From: Closterium sp. Naga37s-1
Taxonomy: Eukaryota; Streptophyta; Zygnematophyceae; Desmidiales; Closteriaceae
Assembly (NCBI GenBank): GCA_947471745.1
Contig: CANJKZ010000114.1
Location: 672,501-736,500 of the forward strand
Reading direction: 5' to 3'
Length of the DNA: 64,000 nucleotides
Shown here: positions 45,301 to 55,400 of the stretch, one piece after another
How positions within the stretch are numbered: position 1 is the stretch's first letter
Layout of the letters: the number at the start of each line of letters is the position of its first letter
Notes under the pieces: model-generated
The model's database searches: none
The model's input: the letters and a program-made list of their open reading frames with translations, nothing else
Told to the model about the DNA's origin: nothing
Translations under genes and position numbers: made by a program

Positions 45301-45856
45301 CTCCGGAATACAAAGTAAAATTCTACGACTGGCATTTCCAAAACGCAAGCCTAATGGCGTAAGCGTATTGACAAATCCCATTTCTGAGGGGATTCATGCC
45401 CGTTTTCGAGTGAACAAAGGACAGCAGTGTGGCTCTGTTTGGATCGACAGACGACTTTTCGCACCTAGAGAGTCTGAATCACGCACGGTAAACGCTCTGT
45501 TTGCTGCGTGCTACTACCTCAGACAAATCCCATCTCGGTCGTGCTCTTGATACGCAAGCGTTACTCGATGGCAGAGATTTCACAGGCACATATATAGCAA
45601 CTTAGCTACAATGTTCGCTAAGGTAGTTACGATGCTGTCGCCTTTAGCTTGACAACGTTGTCAACTACGTAAGCTTAACTAGCGGCTCGTAATTGACACG
45701 CGACTCGACATCGAATGATTACAGAATCTGTTCGGCTGATATTGGAAAACTGTTTTACCTTGAGAGAGATAGCTTGTATCGGGAATGGCGATCCAGCGGG
45801 GCCCTAAGAGCAGCAAGGGGAGCGAGCGACACGGAGGCAACATATAGCGACGCCAT
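27311..45856 (-). CDS. lipase A: plastid C2-domain class 3 lipase (HIL1-like), 19 exons
   Basis: Likely galactolipid/acylglycerol lipase; Arabidopsis HIL1 acts on plastid MGDG in heat. Exons (descending): 45856-45759, 45124-44749, 44093-43977, 43687-43587, 43236-43161, 42637-42544, 42211-42141, 41467-41433, 39550-39178, 38530-38432, 37405-37353, 36939-36894, 36397-36309, 34754-34668, 34293-34212, 32588-32466, 31278-31228, 30587-30507, 27340-27311. Phase closes throughout and predicts 693 residues. The start [17 protein letters not shown] is transit-peptide-like. FAFEAYSTP and the C2 region (about 200-320, with [20 protein letters not shown]) precede the lipase part: [43 protein letters not shown] (Ser552), [19 protein letters not shown] (Asp612) and KHSQPAYFLSLL (His673, inferred). 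Introns are full of partial exon copies. Exon 17's donor is the least certain. Confidence 0.88.
27400..27470 (-). repeat. copy of the lipase A terminal exon
   Basis: The terminal exon (reading QVRFNLNKK and stop at 27340-27311) has a second, altered copy at about 27435-27464 (QQVRFN then a different tail), upstream of it in gene direction. It is followed at 27522-27660 by a tandem repeat that includes a 24-bp palindrome. Confidence 0.7.
27771..30550 (-). repeat. 94-bp minisatellite, 30 units, made from lipase A exon 18's 3' half plus donor
   Basis: Units start every 94 bp (27867, 27961, 28055 ... 30499), preceded by one diverged unit. Read on the minus strand, each contains a 44-base segment encoding [14 protein letters not shown], followed by GTGAGC. 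It is preceded by an ACAG without a good pyrimidine tract. The last unit is the real end of exon 18 (30507). From 29089 rightward, sequence variants recur in blocks of five units, a 470-bp higher-order repeat present three times. Because 44 is not a multiple of three, using a unit as an extra exon would break the frame. Confidence 0.95.
30630..30785 (-). repeat. second copy of lipase A exon 18 and three donor-end fragments
   Basis: A nearly complete exon 18 copy (SEQPKLLFDGAGASKHSQ...) runs from about 30780 to 30700, ending in GTGTGT instead of GTGAGC. Two short copies of its donor end follow at about 30640-30685. Confidence 0.85.
30895..31180. repeat. tandem repeats with GAATTC- and GGCGCC-centred palindromes
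   Basis: A segment containing GAGGGACCAGCGGAGCTAG recurs at about 30890, 31008 and 31120, interspersed with palindromes at 30918-30937 and 31068-31085. It lies in the intron between lipase A exons 17 and 18. Confidence 0.7.
31735..32460 (-). repeat. four or more partial copies of lipase A exon 16
   Basis: Copies of the exon end ([17 protein letters not shown]) occur near 31865-31920, 32060-32120, 32200-32265 and 32335-32400, several with the following GTGGG donor. Two identical 60-bp units with a GTCGAC palindrome (31740-31840) precede them. A 5' partial copy (GDSWRIANDH) is at about 32690-32740. A TGGCAATGC microsatellite (31960-32045) has grown from the same area. Confidence 0.8.
32987..33022. 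repeat. 36-bp perfect palindrome
   Basis: The longest member of the palindrome family seen here. Each 18-base arm reads CGAGGTGACTTTTGAGTC toward the centre (GTC/GAC). It is also near an inverted pair of TCTCATGAGA and CCTTTCTGAG motifs (32880-33080). Confidence 0.9.
33170..34212 (-). repeat. 150-bp minisatellite at the donor of lipase A exon 15
   Basis: Six 150-bp units (starts near 33388, 33538, 33688, 33838, 33988, 34138) plus shorter ones to the left. Each contains a copy of the exon 15 end (CGCTTCAACCAG and GTGTGTG donor on the minus strand) followed by five 21-bp subunits (GCACGCCCTGTGAGCCCCTGT on the plus strand gives the pattern, with variants). The array spans about 1 kb of one intron. 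Confidence 0.9.
34555..34660 (-). repeat. partial copy of the 3' half of lipase A exon 14
   Basis: Positions about 34565-34615 repeat the part of exon 14 reading [13 protein letters not shown], without the catalytic motif. Confidence 0.75.
34835..36030 (-). repeat. copies of the 5' half of lipase A exon 14 and derived 29-bp satellite
   Basis: The segment encoding [14 protein letters not shown] recurs at about 34845-34885, 34970-35015, 35115-35150, 35290-35330 and 35998-36030, more or less altered. From about 35319 to 35590, and again after the solo LTR (35855-35915), a 29-bp unit (GTGGTGCGGAACATGGCACA...) repeats roughly ten times. It starts from the exon's acceptor side. Confidence 0.8.
35596..35854 (+). 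mobile_element. solo-LTR-like fossil, 259 bp
   Basis: The segment interrupts the 29-bp satellite. It starts TGTTAG, ends TATCA, and is flanked by GTGCA and GTGCG, a nearly matching 5-bp target duplication. The TACTTAAGG motif near the 3' end resembles one in the element at 51222-51514, suggesting related LTR retrotransposons, possibly Copia. No internal coding region is present. Confidence 0.65.
36035..36345 (-). repeat. 41-bp repeat of the lipase A exon 13 donor end
   Basis: About seven tandem units of 41 bp, each containing the exon 13 end and donor (TCTAGCGGAAA then GTGAGCC on the minus strand). The unit nearest the exon body (36309) is the real exon end. Confidence 0.9.
36480..36540 (-). 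repeat. 5' partial copy of lipase A exon 13
   Basis: It repeats VHDGFLDGYKSVK with the CAG acceptor, upstream of the full exon (36397-36309). Confidence 0.8.
36760..36810 (-). repeat. second copy of lipase A exon 12
   Basis: It encodes [15 protein letters not shown] between acceptor and donor, but starts in another phase than the copy used (36939-36894), so splicing from exon 11 would meet a stop. Confidence 0.8.
37545..37680 (-). repeat. fragments of lipase A exon 11
   Basis: Short copies of the exon 11 middle (plus-strand GCAGCCTCAGGTCCGTC) occur near 37557, 37617 and 37660. Confidence 0.6.
37707..38480 (-). repeat. 150-bp tandem repeat of the lipase A exon 10 donor half
   Basis: Four units start about every 150 bp (37708, 37858, 38008, 38158). 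A further copy lies near 38325-38385 before the real exon end (38432). Each includes the exon 10 3' end (AMLKDGQ) and its GTGAG donor. Confidence 0.85.
38950..39120 (-). repeat. partial copies of the lipase A exon 9 donor end
   Basis: The end of exon 9 (CFLSSGESDTQ then GTGGG) recurs at about 39058-39110, and a more diverged copy lies at about 38977-39015. Both lie in the following intron. Confidence 0.75.
39615..39710 (-). repeat. duplicate of the lipase A exon 9 acceptor end
   Basis: The first part of exon 9 ([19 protein letters not shown]) with its pyrimidine tract is repeated almost exactly from 39690 to 39620, ahead of the exon used (39550). Confidence 0.85.
39753..40920. repeat. 108-bp minisatellite with a GGCGCC palindrome in each unit
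   Basis: Eleven units start every 108 bp from 39753 to 40833, nearly identical. Each junction carries CTTTTGAGGCGCCTCAAAAG. The array lies in the long intron between lipase A exons 8 and 9 and has no counterpart in lipase B. The first unit lacks the preceding palindrome. Confidence 0.95.
41160..41570 (-). repeat. four copies of lipase A exon 8
   Basis: Copies of VDYASFSGPSDR-type sequence with acceptor and donor lie at about 41433-41467 (used in the model), 41520-41555, 41285-41320 (VGYASFSGPSDR, equally intact) and 41170-41205 (decayed). Because two copies look usable, the choice between them is open. Confidence 0.8.
41810..42065. repeat. AC-rich tandem repeat (about 28 bp unit)
   Basis: Repeats of CCACCTACCCCAAACCCACT with CCCTCGAA variants lie in the intron after lipase A exon 7. 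The ACCTAC element matches the exon 7 donor on the other strand (GTAGGT). Confidence 0.8.
42354..42498. mobile_element. Harbinger/Tourist-like MITE, 145 bp, with empty site in lipase B
   Basis: The ends are inverted repeats of about 35 bp with a few mismatches, starting GGGTACATTC like the MITE at 27059. TAA is duplicated at 42351-42353 and 42499-42501. It lies in the lipase A intron between exons 6 and 7. The same intron of lipase B has the uninterrupted sequence around 56775-56790 with a single TAA (56783-56785). Confidence 0.88.
42770..43035. repeat. tandem repeats with GGCGCC palindromes in lipase A intron 5
   Basis: A unit with CCCTGCCAGCAAGCCA and TGGTGAACCGTTGACCCAGT is repeated three times. 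The repeats are separated by two to three copies of GACTTTTGNGGCGCCTCAAAA. Confidence 0.85.
43480..43550 (-). repeat. partial copy of lipase A exon 4 end
   Basis: It repeats the 3' end of exon 4 and donor (NGVAHTTVKAQ then GTGAGC), broken off at a GGCGCC half-palindrome (about 43523). Confidence 0.75.
43740..44340 (-). repeat. partial copies around lipase A exon 3
   Basis: A 3' partial copy ([16 protein letters not shown]-like) lies at about 43788-43860. Two 5' partial copies (plus-strand AGCCGCCTGTACACATCCG and its acceptor) lie at about 44160-44215 and 44270-44325. Between them are GAGTGAGT microsatellites (43735-43785 and 43885-43970) resembling the donor. Confidence 0.75.
44488..44700 (-). 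repeat. two partial copies of lipase A exon 2's 3' end
   Basis: About 60 bases of the exon 2 end with donor ([17 protein letters not shown]) recur at 44490-44545. A decayed version lies near 44660-44695. Confidence 0.8.
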
Positions 45857-46656
45857 GGCGCGAACTTCGCGAAAGCTGTCTGTCAGACGCGAAGATATTC
45901 AGCGAGTGACTGAAAGTGCAAACCCTTTGTTCCAGAAAGTGCGTCTGACTGAACTGTGAGCTCCCAAATCCTTATCTCGCTCGCTCTGAGCTTGAGTACT
46001 AATGGATTATGGACGACTTTTGAGACACCTCAAAACTTGCTCACACTGAGCTTGAGTAATGGATTACGAAAGCGGAACTAGTGTGTCACAGTGGTAAACG
46101 AGGACTGCGGAATGGGGGTCGTTCATTGGTGGATCGAGCCTTGCCGTGAGTACACGCATTCACTAGGGAGTGCAGCTTTGGATTGCGCAACCATGGTGTG
46201 CCGGCTAATGTGGACAGGGAGAAGGATAACTACCCTTCAACACCGTTCATCCATGTACAGTATGGTGGCTGCCGCCGACCGCGAGGTTTCTAATCGCGAG
46301 GCGTAACGACAAAAAAATCCCTAACAGTTTGTCCAGGAGTGGATGAAAGCCGTCCGTGTGGATGCATGTATCGCCGCTCGTTAGTTACAGCCAAAACTGG
46401 ATGCCCTGTTGGCAAGGCGACTGCCACTGTCAGCGCCATATCTGCGATATAAAATTAGGAAATTTGGAAAACGGCCGCAAAGCTGCTGAATAGGTGGTGA
46501 ATGGCTGCTTGTGAACGGTTGCTGAATCTGGAGGAATGCGGAAAATCTGGCGGGAGCGCGCCTGCTGCAGAATGGTGGAGGGGGTGGGAAGGCGAGGGGC
46601 GATTGATAAACACGAACTTCCCCATTTCGCAGGTGCTCGGAGGGTGGAAAGGGGGG

Positions 46657-46680
46657 GGGGGGGGGGGGGGGGAGGGAGGG
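46657..46680. repeat. poly-G tract
   Basis: A run of about 17 G followed by G-rich sequence in the 5' flank of lipase A. Similar C/G runs lie near 46845 and 47165, in the inverted repeat. Confidence 0.9.
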
Positions 46681-46727
46681 GGAAAGCCTCAGGGAAGATA
46701 GCGGAAACCGAGTGCGGTACAATCGAG

Positions 46728-47312
46728 GAAGACTTCCGGCGAAATCGAGCGCATCGGCGGAAATCGCGTTTCTCTCAAAAGAGTCGACCCAAATTGCTCC
46801 GACTTTGCCACGTGGGCGCTTTTCATAATTGAATGGACCGCCTTTCCCCCCGCCCCCCCAACCCGTTTTTCCCGCCCTTCCCCTCCGAGATTCGGGCAGC
46901 CGTGTGTACTCCCGTGAAATCACAAACAGTCACGAATTCAAAATACTAGGCGTTTTGATTCTTCAATGTTGAATGACGTGCACGTTCGGTTGTGCCATCA
47001 GCCGTTGTAGTACCTTTACTAATATGGATAATATTAAATTTATGCCACTGATGTGGCACGCCACAAGGAGGATTTGGCATGATGTGGGGAGCATGTATTC
47101 GTCACTGTTTGTGATTCCACAAAAATCCAGCGGGTGCCCGAATTTCGGAGGGGAAGGGCGGGAAAAACGGGTTGGGGGGGCGGGGGGAAAGGCGGTCCAT
47201 TCAGTTAAGAAAAACGCCCACGTGGCGAAGTCGGAGCAATTCGGGTCGATTCTTTTGAGAGAAACGCGATTTTCGCCGATGCGCGCGATTTCGCCAAGAC
47301 TTCCGCCGTTCT
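46728..47312. repeat. long inverted repeat (two arms of about 220 bp)
   Basis: Arms at about 46728-46943 and 47093-47312 are complementary with roughly 85-90 percent identity by eye, around a 150-bp spacer. The corresponding flank of lipase B does not have the pair. It could be a foldback element or an inverted local duplication; no coding capacity is evident. Confidence 0.75.
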
Positions 47313-47821
47313 TTTCGTGTGCAGCTCGGCTGGGCTGGGGAGATGAGGAAAGATTTGGATGAGCCTTTGCGCACCATCGAATTTGGATTTTGCCGCCAAG
47401 GTACAGTCTGACACACACTGTCAGACACGTGCGGAACAAATGCTCCTTTCTTGGAAAATCGAAATTACAGTACATTGCGAAGTGATAGTTTTCAACTGGT
47501 AAGATAGCATCACTCTCATCTATCCTTGGTCATGTGGTGGCACCCAATATAACAAAGGTTCCCTTGCGTACTGCCATGACATGGCAGGTGTGCCATGCAA
47601 TGGCCATGATACATACAACCAAGCAAAGCTTCCCCAGAGGGCTACTGCAAAACCACCAAAACATTTTCAATGTGCGTGTCCATAACAGAATGATAGTGTA
47701 ACCCAAACAACAACAATCTTTCCCTCAATCACTGGCATGGCATGGTATGGCATGGCATACAAAGGCTCTCATGTCATGATTCATCCAGTGTCATGACATG
47801 GGATGGCATGTCACTTCTGCA

Positions 47822-49393
47822 GTCAGAACTTGTTCAGGTTGAAGCGCACTTGCTGGCACCATGGGCATGACGATGGGTGAGCAGGGCAATGGGAGGGGCA
47901 TGGGGAGGGGATGGTATGAGGATTTGGGATGGGAGGGATGGCATGGCATGTCATTGCTGCTGTCTTCTTCTGTACAGGTTGAAGCGCACTTGCTGGCAGC
48001 ATGGCGGTGGGAGAGGAGGAGAGTAGGAAGGTGATTAGGATGGGATGCTAAGAAACTGCCATGCCATTCCATGGGTGTCATGCCATGCAACGTGGCACCT
48101 CTTTTACAGGTCAACAGCATTTGTGGCAGTGTGGCAAAGGGAGAGGAGCGGGAGGGCGTTGACAGGGGATGATTCTGAATGTAGAAAGAATATGCATCAT
48201 GGGGAAGGGGGCATTGGTTGGAGGGATGAGTAGCAATGCAAACATATTCGTACGAAATGGACAGCTGAGTCATGGGTATGCCATTCATGGGTATGCCATT
48301 CATGGGTATGCAACCTGGACACAACACCCACGCATGTAACCCAGACACATCACACATGCATGTCACCCGGACACACCTCCCATGCATGTAGCCCACGAAT
48401 TTTTGAAATCGACTAGAAATCGTTCCAACCCAGTCACGCCACAACCAGAAACCAACACCACAGATGAACCAAAAGCAGGGAAGGAAAGGAGACGCCAACT
48501 GCCAGCGCACCTTTGAGCAGCGAGAGGAAGTAAGCCGCGTGCGAGTGCATGGGGGGCCTTGGGACGTCTCACAACAGACATATCACACTATAGTACAAGA
48601 TGCGCTGGTCTCAAATGAATGCACTCTCAGTGACATTCCCAACGCACAGGGGCAGGAAGTAGCCCTCCTGCTTGTGCTTGCAGGGCTTTGAGTTGGGGCC
48701 AGAATACTGATCGCACACCTGAGCCACACAGCCCAGCCATCAATGCACCTTGAGCAGCGAGAGGAAGTAAGATGGCTGCGAGTGCATGCGAGGGATTTGA
48801 GAGGTCGGACACACTCTGACTCTGGTAACACACACTCTGACATGCTTGCAGGGCTTTGAGTTGGGGCATCTTAGAATACTGATCGCACACCTGAGCCACA
48901 CAGCCCAGCCATCGCCAGCGCACCTTGAGCAGCGAGAGGAAGTAAGCAGCCTGAGCGTGTATGCGAGTGCATGAGAGGGTTTTTTGAGGTGTTGAAACGC
49001 TGATTACACACTCTGACATCAACGTCACCACCAACCAACGCACCATGAGAAGGGAGAGGAAGTAAGCCTGCTGCGCGTGCATGCGGTCGGTAAGTGGCAG
49101 CAGGGACTTCTCCCTCTGTGCATGAAACGGGTGCGTTTACATGGGATACGATTGGCGATAAAACAGAAGCAATATTTTGACCACCCATTTTTTTGAAAGA
49201 GTGCGTTTATAAGGTTTCCATTAGGCAGCGAAATAGAAATTGCTGAGATGATAAAGAAGAGACGAGATGGGTCAGAAGATTCGAAGGAAAGACAAGATGA
49301 GTAGATGGATAGTGTTGGCTAGGGGACGATGGTGTGAGGACATTGACTGTCCACTCGTCACTGGAAGGGAAAAGGCCTTAAACTAGACATGCC

Positions 49394-49424
<31 letters not shown>

Positions 49425-52400
49425 CTACAACAGTGAGGGCGTTGGCCATGCCACTCATAAATGGAAGGATGACAAGGGCAACGGAGAGTGTTTCCGACGA
49501 ATAAACTTTTCAATGAGTCGAATTCTGAGTCAACTATAAAACTCACTCATCAATGGAACGACGGCAAGGGCAATGGAGAGTGTTCATGACGAGTCAAAGA
49601 TTTGACAAGCCAAAGGATGGACGGACTTGAAGCGTGTTATAAGCTGACTGATAACAAACAAAACAAATGATTAAAGCGGATGTTAACTGTTTCTAACAAT
49701 GAATCAAATGGAATATAATGGATTTCCAGAAAGCTTACTGAATTGACGCTATCGAGGCGCTTCTTCAGAAGCTCATCCTGAGGGACAAGGGCCCAAGGAG
49801 GGAGGTGGGAAGGAGGGCACATGAAGCAACACGTTACGAGTTACGTTGTTACGGGGCAAGCACGAAAGCAGACAGTGGGGGGTGGGTGGGATGGGAAGGA
49901 GGGGATGAAAGAGGGAGGAGGCGAGGATGTAAAAGTAGATAGTGTTTCATACAGTACACTAGTGAAAGGAGACGATAAGTATAGTTTCATGCGGTGTGAT
50001 GTGCTGTATTGATTCTTCATTTGATGTGACAGGGGAGATTCATTTGATCCTCCTCACTCACTCACTCTACTGCTAAATTACTATATCGCTCGCTCCCACC
50101 AACCTTGTCTAATTTCTGCGAGTCAGGGCAAAGCACCACTCATGTCGCCACATGACATGCTAGTAGAAAAGGTAAGGCATGCGCAGCACTATGCTTGTCC
50201 AGGTCGTTTGCAATGCTACTCACTCACTGCACTCTCACCCACCTGTTTCTCGTGACCATGTGCCTGTGGAGGAAGCATGAGGCAACCTTTCCCCACCACT
50301 AGCCACGACGAGGTGTCTTTTGAGCCGGCTCAAAACTCACCCACCTGTTTCTCGTGACAACGTGCCTGTGAAGGAAGCATGAGCCAACCTTTTCCACGAC
50401 TAGCCACGGCCTGTGGACCAACCTTGTCCAGTTTTCGCGAGTCAGGCTTGAGAACCACCCCTGTGGCAACGTGACCACGTGCTTATATAGATTGTCAGGG
50501 GGGAGCGACCATGATGTCCCAATCGCTGGCAACACGCCAGCTGTCTCCCACGAGCTGATTGGGACGTTATGTTATAGTATGGTTTTGGACGGTATTTCCC
50601 TACGCCCAGTGCACTCTCCTCACTCACACACTCACTCACTCACTCACTCCACTTCTACATCACTGCATCCCTCACTCCCACGAACCTTGTCTAACTTCTG
50701 CGAGTCGGGGAGAAACTCCACCCCCGTGGCAACGTGCTTATATGAAAGGTGAGGAAAGAGCGGCACCAATGCATAAGGCAAGCGCGTGACAATGTCCCAA
50801 TCGTTGGCAACACGCCAGCTGTCCCCCACCACCTGGTTCGGTTGTGTTGGGATAGGTTGGGTTTGGTTGGGAGGAGGGGATGCGAGGAAGGGGAACGGGA
50901 AAGGGGGAATGGGGGACGCAAAGAGGAGCGACAGTATCAACCAAACAGGTGTGTGGGGACAAGCAGGGCCTATAATTAGAACCCAATTTCCATGTGGCTA
51001 AGTCCCTTCGGAAATTGACTTACACTTGTCCTTGGCCTTTCCATGCTCTTTCTAAGCATTGTACTTAAGGACCTACCAACTAAGGGATACACACCTGCCT
51101 GAAGCGAGCAGCAAAGGCACGGTTGCCGACACGGGGGGAGCCGAAGTTGTACAGAGAGAGGGTGAAATCATGCTGCCTGTGGTGGAGACAAGGAGAGATT
51201 GTATATATGTGTATATATACATGTAAGGATTCGGGATATCCATGCATTAATTAATGAGCTCGAGGCTCTTAAGTACATCGGAAATGAGCAAGAAGGGATG
51301 GGTTGAGAATCAGGGGCAATTCCAAATAAGATTTCGGTTGAAGATTCCCATCTTATTGTGAATTGCCCCTGATTCTCAATGGGTTGGCTGAAATCTTCAA
51401 TTGGTGGGTTGGAGATTTCGGTTGATCAGAGAACCCACAAAAGCTACAACTGCACTAAACTAGGATACAAAGAGAACAAAGTACAAAGGCTGAGATTGAA
51501 GTATAACTTTAACAATACATACTTGCATTATATATGAGCGAGGGCACTCAATTCGTTTTGTCATCACAAATCCACCACTTGCCTTTTCTAATGTCAATCT
51601 CATCTTCATCCCACTCACCGCCTGAGGTTGGGTGGACTGGGCAAGGTCGTATGTGAAGAGCGTGGAGAGTGGCGAGAAGCTCTCATACCACACACTCAGT
51701 CAGCTGCATCCCACTCGCCTCTTGAGGTCGGGTCGGACTGGCCAAGGTGAAAAGCGTGGAGAGTGGCGAGAAGCTCTCATACCACAATCAATCAGCTGCA
51801 TCCCACTCACCTCTTGAGGTCGGGTCGGACTGGGCAAGGTGAAAAGCGTGGAGAGAGCGCCGCCACAGCAAAGTTGTGGCGTTCTCTTTCGTTGTAACAA
51901 CCATAACATCCACATTCACATATACATTCACATTCACATTCACATATACATTCACATTCACATATACATTCACATTCACATTACATTCACATTCACATTC
52001 ACATATACATTCACGTTCACGTTCACATTCACATATACATTCACATTCACATATACATCCACATTCACATATACATTCACATTCACATTCACATTCACAT
52101 TCACATTCACATTCACATTCACATTCACATTCACATATACATTCACATTCACATTCACATTCACATTCACGTTCGCACTCACTTCTTGAGGTCGGTCCGG
52201 GCAAGGTAGTATGTGAAGATCGTGGAGAGAGCGAAGTGCGGAAACGGCATGCTTGCAGCTCTTCCTTTTGTTGAGCGAAGTGTGGAAACGACATTCAGGT
52301 GTATTTTGAGGCGCCTCAACGTTCACCACACTCACTTCTTGAGGTCAGACTGGGCCAGGTCGTATGTGAAGATCGTGGAGAGAGCTGCCCCCAGGCTGTG

Positions 52401-55400
52401 CCCCGTGACCATGATGTGATACCTGGTGACATGAGGGTGGGATGATGGGATGGGGCATGATGGATGATGATGGGATGACGGTGATGAGATTGTGATGATG
52501 GCATGATGATGATGGCATTATGATGATGGCATGATGATGATGGCATGATGATGATGGCATGATGATGATGGCATGATGATGATGGCATGATGATGATGGC
52601 ATGGTGATGGCATGATGATGATGGCATGATGATGATGGCATGATGATGATGGCATGATGATGATGGCATGATGATGATGGCTTGATGATGATGGCATGAT
52701 GATGATGGCATGATGATGATGGCATGATGGTGATGGCATGATGATGATGGCATGATGATGATGGCATGATGATGATGGCATGATGATGATGGCATGATGA
52801 TGATGGCTTGATGATTATGGCATGATGATGATGGCATGATGATGATGGCTTGACGGTGATGGCTTGACGGTGATGGCTTGATGGTGATGGCTTGACGGCG
52901 ATGGCTTGACGGTGATGGCTTAATGTCATTGTTACGAGAGGAAACACACGGGCTATACTGATGGGTTACCTGGAGGCAAGATGTGCCACGTAAAGTCGTG
53001 GCTCCTCTTTTGGGGTCAATCTGGCTCACATTTCAGTGGCGGAAGAAAGGATTGCTTTGAACAGCGGAATGAGGCGTGGCGTCACGGATTTGAGTTTCGA
53101 GATGTCTCTCAGAACTCGATCCCAGGTTCACGTTGGTTCGAAACTCACTTTTCGTTGGAGGAGGAGAGGATTTCTTTGAGCAGTGGAATGAGGCGTGGCG
53201 TCACGGACTTGTAGCTGTTGAGAAAGCCACGGTGTACCTGAGAGGGAGCAATGGGAACAGAGGGGCAAACAAGAGAGGTTGCTGAGAGTTCGAGGAGCAG
53301 CAGAATGAGGCGCAGCAGAATGAGGAGCAGTAGAATGGGGAGCAGCAGAATGGGGAGCAGCAGAATGGGGAGCAGCAGAATGGGGAGCAGCAGAATGAGG
53401 CGCAGCAGAATGAGGAGCAGTAGAACTAGGAGCAGCAGAATGAGGCACGGATTCACGAACTTGCAGCCATCAAGAAAGCCGACGTGCGCCTGAGATAAGA
53501 GAGAGCATTGGAGGGGGAGTGGAAGGAAGGGAGGGGCTTCACGGACTTGTAGCCGTTCAGAAAGCCGACGTGTGCCTGAGAGGGAGTATTGGAGAGAGGG
53601 AGAGGTATGGGGAGGTACGTGGAGGCTTGGTGGTCTCACAACCACCTAGAAATTCGTCAAGCAACGGAAGTGCTACCAACGTTACAGATACATGCATCAA
53701 ACTTCGAGTCCTGAGACGACTTGTGAGGCGCCTCAGAAGCAACGGAAGCGAGTTTTGAGGCGCCTCAGAAGCAATGGAAGTGCGGCCAACAGAAACATCC
53801 ATCCAACTTCCAGTCCTGGGTTTTACGACGTCTCAAAACTCGGAAGTGCTACCAACAAATACATCTAATCCAATTTCCATGGTTGTAGTGTGCTTCACGT
53901 TACCTTAACACCTGCCTTGTTGTCCTCTTCCGTTAGATCTGAGTCGAACCTGTGGTTGGGGGGAAGGGAGGAGGGAAGGGCGGAGGGAAGGGCGGAGGGA
54001 AGGGCAGAGGGAAGGGAGGAGGGAAGGGCGGAGGGAAGGGTGGAGGGAAGGGCGGAGGGAAAGGAGGAGGGAAGGGCGGAGGGAAGGGAGGCGAGTGGTG
54101 GGAGAGGATGAAGTGTATAGAGTGAGGGAAGGAAGGGAGGAAGGAGATCAAAGGATCAAGATGAGTTGATTGGGATGTTTTCATACACGCATTAGGCTTG
54201 TATCATTCAGGCTATTACGGTTATGCACATGTGTGCCACTCACTTGTTCTCGAGGACCCTAGTCGACTCAAAGAAAACTGCAGGTCCGTGAACACGTCTT
54301 TGAACTTCTTTTGGTGAGTATCAGCTGTGAGATTATGGTGCATGCATGGTTATGCACATGTGTGCCACTTGTTCTCGAGAGAGTCACTTTTTGAGAATTC
54401 TCAGAAGTACCTTCATCTGGTGAGTATCAGCTGTAAGATTATGGTGCATGCGCGGTTATGCGCATGTGTGCCACTCACTGGTTCTCCCAAAACCTAATGT
54501 CGGTCAGAACATCCATCCACGAAATCTTCAACTTCTGGAGATCCTGGTGGTGGTTGGTGGATGGGGGGAGGAAGGAGAGGAAGCAGAGGAAGGAAAGGAA
54601 GGAGAGGATGTGGAGGAAGAAAGGAAAAGAAGGAGGAGTGGGCCAATAGGAGGAGGAGGATCTGCCTGTTGGGCGGCCAAAAATGGGAAAGGAGCGAGGA
54701 AGGAAGGTGGGATAATCAAGGTGAAAGTGAATCCTGTGCATCCTTCAAAGCTTTTGGAAATTGTACTTCTTTTTTTTCAGATAGCACCTCCACCTGTTTA
54801 TTTCCCACCTGTGGAATTCCCACCTGTCCAGTTCCCACCTCTCCAGTTCCCACCTCTCCACTTCCCACCTCTTCAGTTCCCACCTCTTCAGTTCCCACCT
54901 CTTCAGTTCCCACCTCTTCAGTTCCCACCTCTCCACTTTCCACCTCTCCAGTTCCCACCTCTCCACTTCCCACCTCTCCACTTCCCACCTGTCCGTCGTC
55001 GAACGAGGTGTCACTTACAAACTCAGTGCCTCGGAACGACACCACCAGCCTCTTCCTCTGCGGGTCCTTGTCTCTCCACATAAACACCTGCACGCCCGAG
55101 CCCAAATTGCAGCGAAGAAAACAGCAGTGCAGCAACAGTGAAGCAACAGCAAAACGAGTTAAACAGACTTGGGCAAAAACGTGCAATGACTACACATGCC
55201 CTGATAGCAGCAGCAGCGATAAAAAGAAGTGTGGTGAAACAACAGCGACGCAACAGGGAGACGAGAACGACGAGCATCCACAACCACATTTGCACAGAAA
55301 GTAACTTGGGAAGTGTTTTTGACCCTGAAACTTTTGAGAATTCTAAGAAACGACAACAAGAATCCACGACCACATCTGCACTGGAAGAAACTTGGGAGAC

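Larger units (their letters stand above)
45857..47480 (-). other. 5' flank of lipase A, homologous to the 5' flank of lipase B
   Basis: The segment aligns by eye with 60477-61980, for example the GTCCAGGAGTGGA and CAGCCAAAA..GGATGC stretches. The tandem duplication therefore carried the promoter region with the gene. It should contain the promoter and 5' UTR. I see no separate open reading frame that both copies share. Confidence 0.6.

Noticed and set aside
49387-49423. SINE or processed pseudogene tail
   Set aside because: No retroposon body, promoter boxes or target duplication could be recognised next to the poly-A.
51905-52170. Telomere-like or protein-coding hexanucleotide array
   Set aside because: The CACATT/CATATA unit is not a plant telomere motif (TTTAGGG), and both strands give only repeat peptides.
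52316-53029. Open frame rich in [13 protein letters not shown] on the minus strand
   Set aside because: Translation of the ATGATGATGGC minisatellite running into lipase B exon 14; no start, domain or splice structure of its own.
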